A stretch of DNA of 64,000 nt from JAHCHG01 sp041394845 (lineage in GTDB: Bacteria; Acidobacteriota; Blastocatellia; Pyrinomonadales; Pyrinomonadaceae), in assembly GCA_041394845.1 (NCBI GenBank), contig JAWKHL010000003.1:554614-618613 (forward strand), in the 5' to 3' direction. A program made the position numbers and the translations under genes. Position 1 is the first letter of the stretch, and every line of letters begins with the position of its first letter. The notes beneath the pieces were generated by a model. The model was not told the DNA's origin, ran no database searches, and was given only the letters and a program-made list of their open reading frames with translations. Shown here one piece after another: positions 15,570-24,495 of this stretch.

Positions 15570-18500
15570 TCAGTCTGCTCCCCCGTTATTCTTTTGTAAA
15601 GGAATCAAGACGCTCACCGTTGTTCCCATTCCGGTTATTCCGCTGATCTTTACCTTCCCGTTGACTCTCGAAACGCGTTCCCGCATCCCGAGCAAACCCA
15701 GCGAATCGGCCGCGTTCCTTTCCGTGTTCGTAATGCCCCGTCCGTTATCCATTACCTTGAGGATAAATTTCCCATCTTCTTCCATCACCCGAACGGTTAT
15801 TTCGGTCGCCTCGGCGTGACGAAAGACGTTCCTTAAGGCCTCCTGAAACACCCGGAAAACGGCGGTCGCCTGTTCGCTGGTAACCGAAGAATCCTCAACG
15901 TAAAAATCAAATCGGCATTCGATCTTGGTCCGTTCGCAGAATCTTTGGCCCTCGCTTTTTAAGGCCGGAACCAAACCGAGAAAATCCAGTTCGGCCGGAT
16001 GAAGTTCCGACGAGATCCGCTTGGCCGTATTGAGCGTGGCGGTCATCATATCCTCCATCTCGCCCAGTTTCTCTCTGACCAGACCGATGACCGGTTCGTG
16101 AGATTTGTCTTTGAGCAATTGCCGCAGGGTCTCGACATTGTGTTTCAATCCGACCAGATCTCCCCCGATCAGATCGTGAACGTCAGCCGCAATTCGCTTG
16201 CTTTCCTCTTCAATTGCCTGGTTGATCCGGGCCGAAAGACTGCGCAATTGTTCCCGCGAAGTGACCAACTCCTGCTCGGCTCGCTTTAGTTCAGTGATGT
16301 CGCGAACCGAGGAAAGAAGGCACAACTGAGCGTCCAGTTCTATTTTTTCCATCGAAACCAGAGTGTTTCGGGTCTCACCTTTTTTATTCCGGATATCGAG
16401 TTCAAAATCGCGGACAACCCCCTGCTCCTCCAGCAGGTCGATAAGCCTTTTACGATCTTCCGGATCCGAAAACAGGTTCAAGGCCAGCGAACTCCGATTG
16501 ATCAATTCTTCGGCCCGGTAACCGTATAATTCGGACCATTTCTCATTGACATCAATGATCGTACCATCGCTCAAACGACTGATGACGATCGCATCCGGGC
16601 TCGACCGAAAGGCTTTTGAAAAACGCTCCTCGCTCTTTTTAAGGGCATCTTCGGCCAATTTCCGCTCGGTTATATCGACAATGGTTCCGAGAATCAACAT
16701 TCCTTCTCCGGTCTCAAGCGGGTTTAAACCAATCTCGATCGGAAATTCGCTTCCGTTCCTTTTGACCCCGAACAGATCTCTTCCCTGACCCATTCGGCGA
16801 GCCGCCGGAGCGGAACTGTATTCCCGGCGAAATGCGGGGTGCGCTTTGCGAAACCGCTCAGGAACCAGGGTTTCGATCGGCGCCCCGATAAGTTTTTCCT
16901 TTTCGTAGCCAAACATCCTTTCGGTCTCTTTATTGACCAGTACGATCTCGCCCTCGCCGTTAACCATTACGACTCCGCTGGGAGAGGAATCGACCGCCAG
17001 ACGAAACTTTTCTTCGGCCCGCTTTTGCCCGGTGATGTCGCGGGCGATGGTCGAAGCGCCGAGAATTTTTCCGGTTGGCGATTTGACCGGAGAGATCGTC
17101 AGGGAAACATCGATCCGCTTTCCGTTCTTGTCGGCCCGCACGGTCTCGAAATTTTCAATGTGTTTGCCCAAACATATTTTTTCCAGAATCTCTTCCAACT
17201 CTTCTTTTTTTTCGGGCGGAACTATTATTTTTATATTTTTACCGATGGCCTCCTCGGAAGTGTAACCGTAAAGGTCCTCGGCGGCCTGATTCCACCCGGT
17301 GATCGTACCATCAAGAGTTTTGGTCAAAATGGCGTCGTTCGAAAATCTGACCACGGCACCGTAAAGCCGATCCCTTTCGGCATATCTGTCCTTTTCCTTT
17401 TCGATCCGGCGGCGCTCTTCGATCTCTCTTTGGAGGGCCTCGGTCTTTTTTCTGACCTCGCCGCCCATCTTTTCAAAGGCAGCGGCCAGAACTCCGATCT
17501 CGCCTCCTTTTCCGGTCGGCACATCGATCGTCTCGGTTCCGGTAAAAGCGGAGACCGCCCCGGTCATCTTCACAAGCGGTTTGGTCAGCGAGCGAGCCAA
17601 CAAAAACGCCAACAAAGCGGCCGACAGAACCGCAATTATTCCGCCGATCAACATCGAACGGCGGATGGCGTAGGTCGCCGCGTACAATTCTTCCGGCGGC
17701 ATCGTTTCGATCAAAACAACTTTGACCTCATCGGCCAGACGATTGGGAATCAAAGCGGCTCCGAAACTCCCCAACCGCGGATCATCGAAGACTTTAGCCA
17801 CCGATTGACCGGAAGACAAAATCCCTTCGAACCCGGGAAACTCGTCTCGGACATTGACGGGCCGCCCCAAATCGAAGCCGAATTCCCGCGACGAATCGGG
17901 ATGAACCAGATAATCGCCCCGTTCGTTGACCAGATAAATCTGCCCGTTTCCGCTTAATGAATGTTTAATGGCGGTGAAAGCCGGCCGCATATCGATGTTG
18001 ATGATAATGATCCCGAACGTTTTGCCGTCGGGAGTCATAACCGGAGTTGCCGCCCTCAAAACCGGCAAATAAGGCTTTTCGACAACACCGTTTTCCTGAT
18101 TGAGTTCGATCGGCGAAAAGTAAACTTTATCGGCGGAAAGCCTGATCGCCTCGCGAAAATAGTCTCGATCGCCTTTGCGCTGCAAGTCCTCTTCGGGCAC
18201 GACCCGGATGGCGCCGTTTATCCCGGACCGGTCAACCCTGATGATTTCCCGCCCGCCGTCCGCCACGCCGATCAGACGATATTGAACGTAATGGGTCTTG
18301 GCCTCCAGCTGAGCCACCAGATTTTGAGTCAGGACCTTTCGCCAGTTGGCTTCGCCCGCCCGGTCGCCCGCCGCTCCCGCCCGGGCGATTTCCCTGACGG
18401 CAAAATCATCCGCCATGGCGAGGACATCCACCCGGCTCTCGCGAACGTAATTGTCCAAACCGGAGGCCAGATTTTGGGCGTGATACTCAAGCTTGTTAAG

Positions 18501-18614
18501 TTCCTTCGGAATAAGGGCGGCGGCTAAGTTGACGTACATCAACACTCCGGTGACTACGACAGCCAGCAAAACTAATGCAATCGTGGCTAATATCATTCGG
18601 GTGGAGAGTCTCAT
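15570..18614 (-). CDS. Membrane sensor kinase: dCache-HAMP-PAS3-HisKA_3
   Basis: 1014 residues. TM1 (7-29) and TM2 (about 320-345, LIGGIIAVLSAALLAFLLA) flank a 290-residue extracytoplasmic double-Cache domain (for example RVDRSGINGAIRVVPEEDL and GQIYLVNERGDYLVHPDSS). A HAMP linker (345-400) follows, then three PAS domains (about 415-525, 540-660 and 665-785). The transmitter is NarX/LiaS type: HisKA_3 with IAADVHDLIGGDLVGLKHNV (phospho-His) and an ATPase with EALRNVFRHAEATE, MDNGRGI and GLLGMRERV. The likely partner is the NarL-type regulator immediately downstream. Cache domains usually bind small metabolites; the ligand is unknown. Confidence 0.93.
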   Translation of the reverse strand: MRLSTRMILATIALVLLAVVVTGVLMYVNLAAALIPKELNKLEYHAQNLASGLDNYVRESRVDVLAMADDFAVREIARAGAAGDRAGEANWRKVLTQNLVAQLEAKTHYVQYRLIGVADGGREIIRVDRSGINGAIRVVPEEDLQRKGDRDYFREAIRLSADKVYFSPIELNQENGVVEKPYLPVLRAATPVMTPDGKTFGIIIINIDMRPAFTAIKHSLSGNGQIYLVNERGDYLVHPDSSREFGFDLGRPVNVRDEFPGFEGILSSGQSVAKVFDDPRLGSFGAALIPNRLADEVKVVLIETMPPEELYAATYAIRRSMLIGGIIAVLSAALLAFLLARSLTKPLVKMTGAVSAFTGTETIDVPTGKGGEIGVLAAAFEKMGGEVRKKTEALQREIEERRRIEKEKDRYAERDRLYGAVVRFSNDAILTKTLDGTITGWNQAAEDLYGYTSEEAIGKNIKIIVPPEKKEELEEILEKICLGKHIENFETVRADKNGKRIDVSLTISPVKSPTGKILGASTIARDITGQKRAEEKFRLAVDSSPSGVVMVNGEGEIVLVNKETERMFGYEKEKLIGAPIETLVPERFRKAHPAFRREYSSAPAARRMGQGRDLFGVKRNGSEFPIEIGLNPLETGEGMLILGTIVDITERKLAEDALKKSEERFSKAFRSSPDAIVISRLSDGTIIDVNEKWSELYGYRAEELINRSSLALNLFSDPEDRKRLIDLLEEQGVVRDFELDIRNKKGETRNTLVSMEKIELDAQLCLLSSVRDITELKRAEQELVTSREQLRSLSARINQAIEEESKRIAADVHDLIGGDLVGLKHNVETLRQLLKDKSHEPVIGLVREKLGEMEDMMTATLNTAKRISSELHPAELDFLGLVPALKSEGQRFCERTKIECRFDFYVEDSSVTSEQATAVFRVFQEALRNVFRHAEATEITVRVMEEDGKFILKVMDNGRGITNTERNAADSLGLLGMRERVSRVNGKVKISGITGMGTTVSVLIPLQKNNGGAD

Positions 18615-19145
18615 AAGCTCATTCGTCCAGCGACCTAAGCAAAATCGGCATCCCTCCGGAATCTTCTTTCAATGCTTTTAAGACTTGTCAGAACTTATTT
18701 AGCATTTGGCAAGATGGGAAATGTCAATTTGGGAAATAATGATCTTCGGCATTCAATGATTTTGGGAATCCTTAAAAATCCACAAAACCAGAGCTTCGAC
18801 CAGTAAGTAAATAAAGGTTTTGAAAAATCCGCCTCGGCGCCCCCGAATGGGCTCGGGGTGAAAAAAGCGTCACGCCAGATGGCCAAAGGGAGCGGAGTGA
18901 AGAAATTATCTAATCATCAAAAGACTGCTAAACTTTTGACCAACCCCGAACGCCAAATTCGCGGCCAATCACCTGAATCAAATCAAAAAACGACAATTAG
19001 GTCAAGTTAGCAATTTCTTTCGCTTGATTATATCACGTCAGGGTTTCACTTTGCCCAAAATAAGATTCGAATTTCTCGACAAACCGGGTAAACCGGAAAT
19101 GATTTTGATTCCCAATTAAAACGCGGAACTTTTTTGCCGCCGATT
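18615..19145. other. 531-bp intergenic region, no gene seen
   Basis: A 63-codon frame on the minus strand (18695-18886) has no SD, unusual composition and no recognisable domain, so it is not called. The region presumably holds the promoter of the large sensor kinase. No clear hairpin or tandem repeat was found. Confidence 0.4.
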
Positions 19146-20468
19146 TTAATCGCAACTGCAATCGCAAACGTCGCAACAACCGTCGCCGCAACAACAATCA
19201 CAGCCGTCACAACAATCTATCCCGTCGCAACAACAATTACAATCACAACAATCTATCCCGTCGCCGCAACAGTCACAACAATCGCACCAATCCCCCGTAT
19301 CGCCCGTCTGTTTTTTCCGGCGGCGGTTGATGGCCACCATTTGAAGAGGCGCCCAGGTCAGCAACGAACCGAGAAACATCAGGTTGAAACCGAGGTCGAA
19401 ACACTCCCGCGCCGAACGGGCTCCCCGGGTCTCGGCCGGAGCGGCCAGGGCGAAAAGGAAAATGAAGGCGAAAACGAAAGGCGTCTGCCACGAATGATTC
19501 TGCGCCAGCCGTCGCGCAGTCCCGGACGCCGCGCGCCATTTTTCGGCTCGGGTCAATCGGGGTGTGCGGACTTTTTTCGGTTTCAGGACGGGCAGTTCGA
19601 TCCCGAGTTTCTTTCGCAGATTTTCCGACAAACGGGAAGCGAAAATCTGCTTTTGCCTTTCTTCGAGCGGAAGTTCCCTGATCCGTTCGATGACCTCGTC
19701 CTCCAGTTCCCGCAAAATGCTGACTGCCCGGCGTTTTGTCCCGGCCGACATTTTCTTTTCGCTCACACCGGATCCGGCCCGAAAAGCGTTGAATTCTCTT
19801 TTTTGCGCGTCTTTTTCGAAATCCTCGAAGGCGTCGAGCAGATAGATCAGTTTTCCGAAAGCGTAACCGATTTCGGCCGCAGTTCTTTCAAGCTCGCGGC
19901 GGCCGATCAACCGGACGCCACGACCGAAAAAAATGGCGGTCGTCCGCGCCGTCGGACGGGCCAATTCCCGCAAATGCTTTTCGGTATCGGTTCCCGGAAA
20001 AAACGGTGCGGCCTCGATCTCTTCCTGCGTGGATAAAATCCCTTCGATGCGTTCGAGGGGAAAATTCCACCTTCTCAATTTTCGGGCGGCCCTTTGAAAA
20101 TCTTCGGAAAAGATCCGGTTGGCAAAACCGAAACGTTTTTTACCGGAATCTTTCAGATGATCGGCGAGTTTGAATCTCACCAGGATCAGGTTGACGGTAG
20201 CGGCGAATTCGAGCGGCAGGGGAATCTCATCCGGCGGGAGGTTGAGGCAATTGTAGGATTGAAACGAATCCGGCCAGCGCCGGACGTCGGAGCGACTCAA
20301 CGCGGTCAGGATCTCGGCCAGAAAAACCGTGTCGTGATTGAGCAAAAGGCGCGACCTCTGGCCGTAAAGACTTCCGATCGCCTTGCAGGTCCCGCAATAA
20401 TTGAGGCGACGAAAATGTTTCTCCTCCGCCGACATTCCGCATTTTTTGGCGCGCATTAAACCGAACAT
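19146..20468 (-). CDS. DUF5685 family protein with Cys/Asp-rich tail
   Basis: 440 residues. The N-terminus (MFGLMRAKKCGMSAEEKHFRRLNYCGTCKAIGSLYG) carries the CG/CGTCK cysteines typical of DUF5685. The middle is helical (DAFEDFEKDAQKREFNAF resembles the second acidic helix of the family). Near residue 330-375 there is a hydrophobic stretch (TPFVFAFIFLFALAAPAET) and a second one, likely membrane segments. The last 47 residues contain 22 Cys and 13 Asp in patterns such as CDCCDCC, DGIDCC and CDGCDCCCGDGCC. DUF5685 members often end in such tails; metal binding or a modified peptide is inferred. The encoding DNA is a degenerate repeat (about 19149-19289). Confidence 0.85.
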   Translation of the reverse strand: MFGLMRAKKCGMSAEEKHFRRLNYCGTCKAIGSLYGQRSRLLLNHDTVFLAEILTALSRSDVRRWPDSFQSYNCLNLPPDEIPLPLEFAATVNLILVRFKLADHLKDSGKKRFGFANRIFSEDFQRAARKLRRWNFPLERIEGILSTQEEIEAAPFFPGTDTEKHLRELARPTARTTAIFFGRGVRLIGRRELERTAAEIGYAFGKLIYLLDAFEDFEKDAQKREFNAFRAGSGVSEKKMSAGTKRRAVSILRELEDEVIERIRELPLEERQKQIFASRLSENLRKKLGIELPVLKPKKVRTPRLTRAEKWRAASGTARRLAQNHSWQTPFVFAFIFLFALAAPAETRGARSARECFDLGFNLMFLGSLLTWAPLQMVAINRRRKKQTGDTGDWCDCCDCCGDGIDCCDCNCCCDGIDCCDGCDCCCGDGCCDVCDCSCD

Positions 20469-20493
20469 GGACGAAATCTCCCTTTAAATGTCG

Positions 20494-20563
20494 GTGATGG
20501 GTGATAAGTGATGGGTGATGGGAAAAGAAAAAAAGTCCCATCACCTATCACCCATCACTTACC
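20494..20563. terminator. Heptamer hairpin (GTGATGG words)
   Basis: Tandem GTGATGG/GTGATAA heptamers on the left pair with CCATCAC words on the right; the best stem is 15 bp (20505-20519 with 20547-20561). It lies between the DUF4112 stop and the DUF5685 start and probably terminates the minus-strand DUF4112 transcript. The right arm overlaps the last codons of that gene. Confidence 0.55.
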
Positions 20564-21107
20564 ACTGAAAAATAAGATCGTAAATGCCCTTAAAGAACAG
20601 ACCCAGTATAAAGAGACTTAGGAGAATCGAACCGACCAAAATGCCGATCAGAAGCAAGATGATAAATATGACAAACAGCCAATCGCCCAGAGTGCCTTCT
20701 CCGCGCCCTTTGCCCCGTTCGCGGATCAGATCCATGTTCTTCTTGTTGGCCTTCCAGAAAAAATCGAAGGCGTCGCCGATAAAAGGGATCGTTCCGACCA
20801 GATAATCGAGGCCGATGTTAAAGGCCATCCGAACCAAAGTGATCTTCGGAACCCCGTACCGCACTCCGGCCACCAAAATGTAAAACGAAAGCAGGGAAGT
20901 GGTAATATCGCCGACGTTCGGGATCAGACCGATCAGCGCATCGAGACCGAAACGCCAGCCGATGCCGGGAATCCGAAAAAGACCGTCCAGATAAAACGAG
21001 ATCGTTTCCAGACTTTCCTCGACCTCGATCTGTCGCCGCTCCCTTCGCTTCACCTCACGATCCGAAAGGCTCTGAAGCGATGCCTGTAATTTTTCGCTGT
21101 TTTCCAT
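20559..21107 (-). CDS. DUF4112 membrane protein
   Basis: 182 residues matching DUF4112 (PF13430): LDGLFRIPGIGWRFGLDALIGLIPNVGDITTSLLSFYIL, followed by LDYLVGTIPFIGDAFDFFWKANKKN. Membrane segments lie at about 60-95 and 140-180 (LGDWLFVIFIILLLIGILVGSILLSLFILGLFF). The function of the family is unknown. The N-terminal 30 residues are charged and probably cytoplasmic. It is in the same direction as its neighbours but separated on both sides by repeat-rich gaps, so it may be monocistronic. Confidence 0.88.
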   Translation of the reverse strand: MENSEKLQASLQSLSDREVKRRERRQIEVEESLETISFYLDGLFRIPGIGWRFGLDALIGLIPNVGDITTSLLSFYILVAGVRYGVPKITLVRMAFNIGLDYLVGTIPFIGDAFDFFWKANKKNMDLIRERGKGRGEGTLGDWLFVIFIILLLIGILVGSILLSLFILGLFFKGIYDLIFQW

Positions 21108-21158
21108 TTTAATAATTGGTTATCGGCTAATTGTTAATCCCACAAAAAGCTTTTTTTA

Positions 21159-21641
21159 TTAACCGTCAGTTATCTTACCTTTTAACCTGCCGATCGCTTT
21201 TAGCACCTGATCCCGGTTTTTGGCCGCTTTGATCCATTTCGGCAAACGACTTAAAAACGAATTTCCGCCCTTTTTGGTTCGCTCGCGCAACTTGGCGGAA
21301 ACGTAATCTTCGATCAGTTCGAGATGTTCCCGATTATAAGCCCAGAGCGTTTCGCCGCCACAGGGAACCGCAAGCCACAAAGGAAGGCGAAAATACCAGT
21401 CAAAGTTTCCGCCGACCGAGATCTGCCGTCCGTTCCAGTTTTTCCGGCAAACGCATTTCGAACAAATCAGCCGGCGCGGCGCGAAAAGTTTGTCGTTAAA
21501 TTTTTCCCAATCAATTTCGACCGGAACGACTCTGGCCAGCGCGCCGCATTTCGGGCAAACGACCAGAAACTCGTCGTAAAATTCGTAAATTCTGACTCCT
21601 TCGTCGAGAAACCTCTCGCCTTTGGAAACGCTTTCGGTCAT
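21159..21641 (-). CDS. Hypothetical protein with zinc-ribbon cysteines
   Basis: 160 residues. Two Cys pairs, VVCPKCGAL (near residue 29) and LICSKCVCRKNW (near residue 60), make a plausible treble-clef or zinc ribbon. The remainder has WYFRLPLWLAVPCGGETLWAYNREHLELIEDYVSAKLRER, a pattern seen in uncharacterised proteins that start with such ribbons. It has no signal peptide. Its ATG overlaps the stop of the interrupted upstream reading frame by ATGA, suggesting they form one translational unit. No function is assigned. Confidence 0.75.
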   Translation of the reverse strand: MTESVSKGERFLDEGVRIYEFYDEFLVVCPKCGALARVVPVEIDWEKFNDKLFAPRRLICSKCVCRKNWNGRQISVGGNFDWYFRLPLWLAVPCGGETLWAYNREHLELIEDYVSAKLRERTKKGGNSFLSRLPKWIKAAKNRDQVLKAIGRLKGKITDG

Positions 21642-22021
21642 TTCATTTCAACCAGACAGGCTGCGTGTCCCAAAACCCTGTCGCCATCTTTCAGGCTCGA
21701 AGGCGTCGGACGCCAGCCGTTCTTCAAACGATTTTGCAAAAGCCGGTCGGCATCGGGCCGATCCTTCCAGACGGCAACTGCCGCCACGGCCCCGAGTCAG
21801 GTCGTGTCGAAAACCAGAAACAGATCTTTGTAAGGAGCGATGACATCGTGCGTAAACTCATCCTGCGTTACGACCTCGGCGACGATCTGCGGCAAAAAAA
21901 CCCCTTCCGAAGCCGAACCCGCCCAGACCAAGACTTTTCCCAAAGTATTATGTTTCGCCAATTCTCGCTCAAGTTCGGCGAATTCATCTTCGGGCATTTC
22001 GGCTAAGTTCGTGAATTCCAT
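21638..22021 (-). pseudogene. Small gene interrupted by an in-frame TGA
   Basis: The frame starts MEFTNLAEMPEDEFAELERE, reaches LFLVFDTT at codon 74 and meets TGA (21797-21799). The same frame continues open for another 52 codons (LGAVAAVAVWKDRPDAD to GHAACLVEMK) and stops with an ATGA overlap to the next gene. Composition and codon use do not change across the stop. The simplest reading is a 127-codon gene with one nonsense codon, from mutation or base error. A selenocysteine is unlikely because no matching family or hairpin is seen. The product is unrecognised. Confidence 0.6.
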
Positions 22022-22028
22022 TTTTAGT

Positions 22029-22118
22029 CAGGTGATAGGTGATGGATGATGGGATTTTTTTTCTTTTTCCCATCACCCATCACCCATCACCCATCACTTT
22101 CTTCTCATCACCCATCAC
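22029..22118. terminator. Heptamer hairpin and tandem CCATCAC array
   Basis: The left arm GGTGATAGGTGATGGATGAT pairs imperfectly with four tandem CCATCAC units on the right (about 22069-22096), and a further unit runs to 22118. The stop codon of the HEAT-cyclophilin gene (22115-22117) lies inside the last unit. Confidence 0.6.
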
Positions 22119-24310
22119 TTCTTACCGCCCTCAACGATCTCCACTTTCAAAATCCTGTCTCCGCGGACTAAATTATCCACGATCCTCATGTCCGATTCGT
22201 TCATTTTTCCGAACACGGTGTAGCCGCCGTCGAGGTGCGGTTGCGGGGAATGCGTAACGAACCATTGCGATCCGCCCGTGTCTTTCCCTGAAAGGGCCAT
22301 TCCGACCGCCGCCCGATCGTAGGGAACGGTGTTGATCTCGCAACGGATCTGCCAGCCCGGACCGCCGTTCCCGTCGCCGCGCGGGTCGCCGTCCTGCACG
22401 ACGAAATTCGGCACGACGCGGTGGATCAAGACGCCGTTGAAATATCCCGACCTGGCCAGTTTGATGAAATTATCGACGGTCAAAGGCGCGTCTTCCGGCA
22501 AAAGCTCGATCGTCAAATCGCCTTTTTCGGTCGTCAAAACGGCCCGGACGGTCCCGTTTCGACGCGAAACGGCGCGGCGGTAATCGGCTTCGGAATTGAG
22601 GATCTGCCCGAGTTTCGTGCCGGTTTTCGGGTCATACGGTTTAACCGGGCCGACCTGTTTTTCGAGATCGGGAAAATCTTTGACGAGATCGTTCTGTTTG
22701 ATCAGATCGGCGGCCTGACGGCGAACCAGATAATCCGGCGCATCGAGGGCGAGTTTGAGCGATTCGACCGATTCCTGCTTGTCCAGTTTGACAAGAGCGG
22801 AAAGAATCGCCAGTTGCGCGTCGTCGTAATCTTTATCGGTTTTCAAAGCGCTCGCAAACGCCGTTTTTAACGCTTCGACGTTTTCTTTGCTGGCGGGTTG
22901 ATCGCCCAAAAGTCCGGCGGCCGTCGTGCGGATGAACAGATCTTTTTGCTCCAGATGTTGACGCAAAACCTGCGACAGATCATCGGGTTTGAATTTGGCG
23001 TAAGCGTTCAATAAATCGGGAATGGCCTTGTTGAAATCGGAATCTTTCTGATCGAATATTTTAGAAATTCCTACAAGGCTGCTTAGATAAAGATCCAATC
23101 TCTGTCTATCTTTGGGGTTTTTTGAATCGGGCGAAATGGAATCGGGAATTTCCCCGACCCCCTGAAAATGGCCGCTCAATGCCTTCCATTTTGATTCCTG
23201 GGGCATTTTTGAAAAATTATCTATAAACCGTTTGTCGAGAAAAGAGTCCTTTTTGATTCTGACCAGAGCGACCGAAATTTCGGGCGATTGAAAACCGTCG
23301 GACAGATTAAATTCGTTCAGAAGTTTGAGCGCTTTTTCATCATCCGAATTGGGCAAAATCCGGCCCAAAGCCGAGGCGATCTCCAATAATTCATTCTTTT
23401 CGACCGGATTGGCGAACTTCGATTTACGGTAAGCTGTCAGAAGTTTTTCGCCGCTTTCCAGCAGTTTGCCGGCCGCTTTCGCATCCTTCAGTCCGCCGAG
23501 CGAGCGGATCGCGTTGACCCGAACGCGCAAGTCAGGGTCGGTCGTCGCGGCCGTTATCAAAAGATCGAGCGAATCCTTGTCTTCGGCCGCACCGAGGGCG
23601 CGGGCGGCGTTGGCCCGGGCCACCGGATCATCGTCCGTCAAAAGCATCGCGCGAAGTTTTTCGTTGGCGTTTTTGGCTCTCAAACGGGCCAGAGTGTTGG
23701 CCGCGTCGGCCCGGATGCGGGCGTCGAGATTGGTCAGGAATTTGGCCACGACCTCCGCCCCTTCTTCCGGTCTGGCCCGGAGAACCGCCGTGATCCCGAG
23801 CAGGATGATGTCTTTATCCTGTTGCTTCGAGGCGCGGCCCGCTTCGTATTCAAGACGGTCGAGGATGGCTTCGCCGAGTTCCTTCGACTTTTCCTCTTTC
23901 GGGTTGGCGGCGGCGATCTTTCCGGCCGCCTCAACCGCCCGTCCGACGGTTTTATAATGGGTTTTTACATCTTTCAGAGCCGTCAAAACGGCGTCCGCGC
24001 CCTTGATCGATTCGATCTCGCCGAGAGCAAAAGCCGCCATTTCGGTCACCTGCGGATCGCCCAGACCGATCAGAATTTTGCCCAGTTCGGGAATCGCCCG
24101 CTCGTCGCCGATCCTCCCGGCGGCCAAAGCGGCGCGGGCGCGAACCGCCGCGTTCTTGTCTTTCAAAAGATCTTCGAGCGTTTTATCAAACCGCCGTTCG
24201 TCTTCGGCTTTGGAGATTTTCACCAAAGTATTGACCGGAACTTTTTGCGCCGGAGCCGGAATTGAGAAACTGAAAAGAAGAGCGAGACAAATGATTAAAG
24301 AGTTTTTCAT
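22115..24310 (-). CDS. HEAT-repeat protein fused to cyclophilin-type peptidyl-prolyl isomerase
   Basis: 731 residues with a signal peptide (1-22). Residues 30-560 are alpha-helical HEAT/PBS-lyase-like repeats (AAVRARAALAAGRIGDERAIPEL, DPVARANAARALGAAED, DPDLRVRVNAIRSLGGLKD). Residues 585-728 form a cyclophilin domain (VLTTEKGDLTIELLPEDAP, YFNGVLIHRVVPNFVVQDGD with the catalytic Arg and Phe, GSQWFVTHSPQPHLDGGYTVFGK). The protein probably assists folding of exported proteins, with the HEAT part as a binding scaffold. The FVVQDGDPRGDGNGGPGW loop and SQWFVT are standard for bacterial PpiA-like enzymes. The start is followed by a clear signal peptide; no operon partner was seen. Confidence 0.93.
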   Translation of the reverse strand: MKNSLIICLALLFSFSIPAPAQKVPVNTLVKISKAEDERRFDKTLEDLLKDKNAAVRARAALAAGRIGDERAIPELGKILIGLGDPQVTEMAAFALGEIESIKGADAVLTALKDVKTHYKTVGRAVEAAGKIAAANPKEEKSKELGEAILDRLEYEAGRASKQQDKDIILLGITAVLRARPEEGAEVVAKFLTNLDARIRADAANTLARLRAKNANEKLRAMLLTDDDPVARANAARALGAAEDKDSLDLLITAATTDPDLRVRVNAIRSLGGLKDAKAAGKLLESGEKLLTAYRKSKFANPVEKNELLEIASALGRILPNSDDEKALKLLNEFNLSDGFQSPEISVALVRIKKDSFLDKRFIDNFSKMPQESKWKALSGHFQGVGEIPDSISPDSKNPKDRQRLDLYLSSLVGISKIFDQKDSDFNKAIPDLLNAYAKFKPDDLSQVLRQHLEQKDLFIRTTAAGLLGDQPASKENVEALKTAFASALKTDKDYDDAQLAILSALVKLDKQESVESLKLALDAPDYLVRRQAADLIKQNDLVKDFPDLEKQVGPVKPYDPKTGTKLGQILNSEADYRRAVSRRNGTVRAVLTTEKGDLTIELLPEDAPLTVDNFIKLARSGYFNGVLIHRVVPNFVVQDGDPRGDGNGGPGWQIRCEINTVPYDRAAVGMALSGKDTGGSQWFVTHSPQPHLDGGYTVFGKMNESDMRIVDNLVRGDRILKVEIVEGGKK

Positions 24311-24495
24311 CGATCGTTACCTTGTAATTTTATTTTTAAATGGATTTTACCGAGATTGGGTAAATTTTACCAAATTAAATTTTTGATGCTGGCATACAGT
24401 TATTTTGAGAAACTTAAGTATTTTCTTCAAGATTTATCGTTTTGTGCTTATAATTGATTCCACATTCATTCTTAGAATCCGAAGGAAATTCTCAA

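Noticed and set aside
16839..17957. 372-codon plus-strand frame
   Set aside because: Shadow of the large sensor kinase on the opposite strand; low-complexity, no start signal.
18695..18886. 63-codon minus-strand frame in the 531-bp gap
   Set aside because: No SD, no similarity pattern, composition unlike the neighbours.
19149..19289. Short tandem DNA repeat as CRISPR or minisatellite
   Set aside because: The repeats are in frame and encode the Cys/Asp tail of the DUF5685 protein; there are no spacers.
21797..21799. TGA as selenocysteine codon
   Set aside because: No selenoprotein family match, no convincing SECIS-like hairpin after it, and no Sec machinery in the window; nonsense mutation or base error is simpler.
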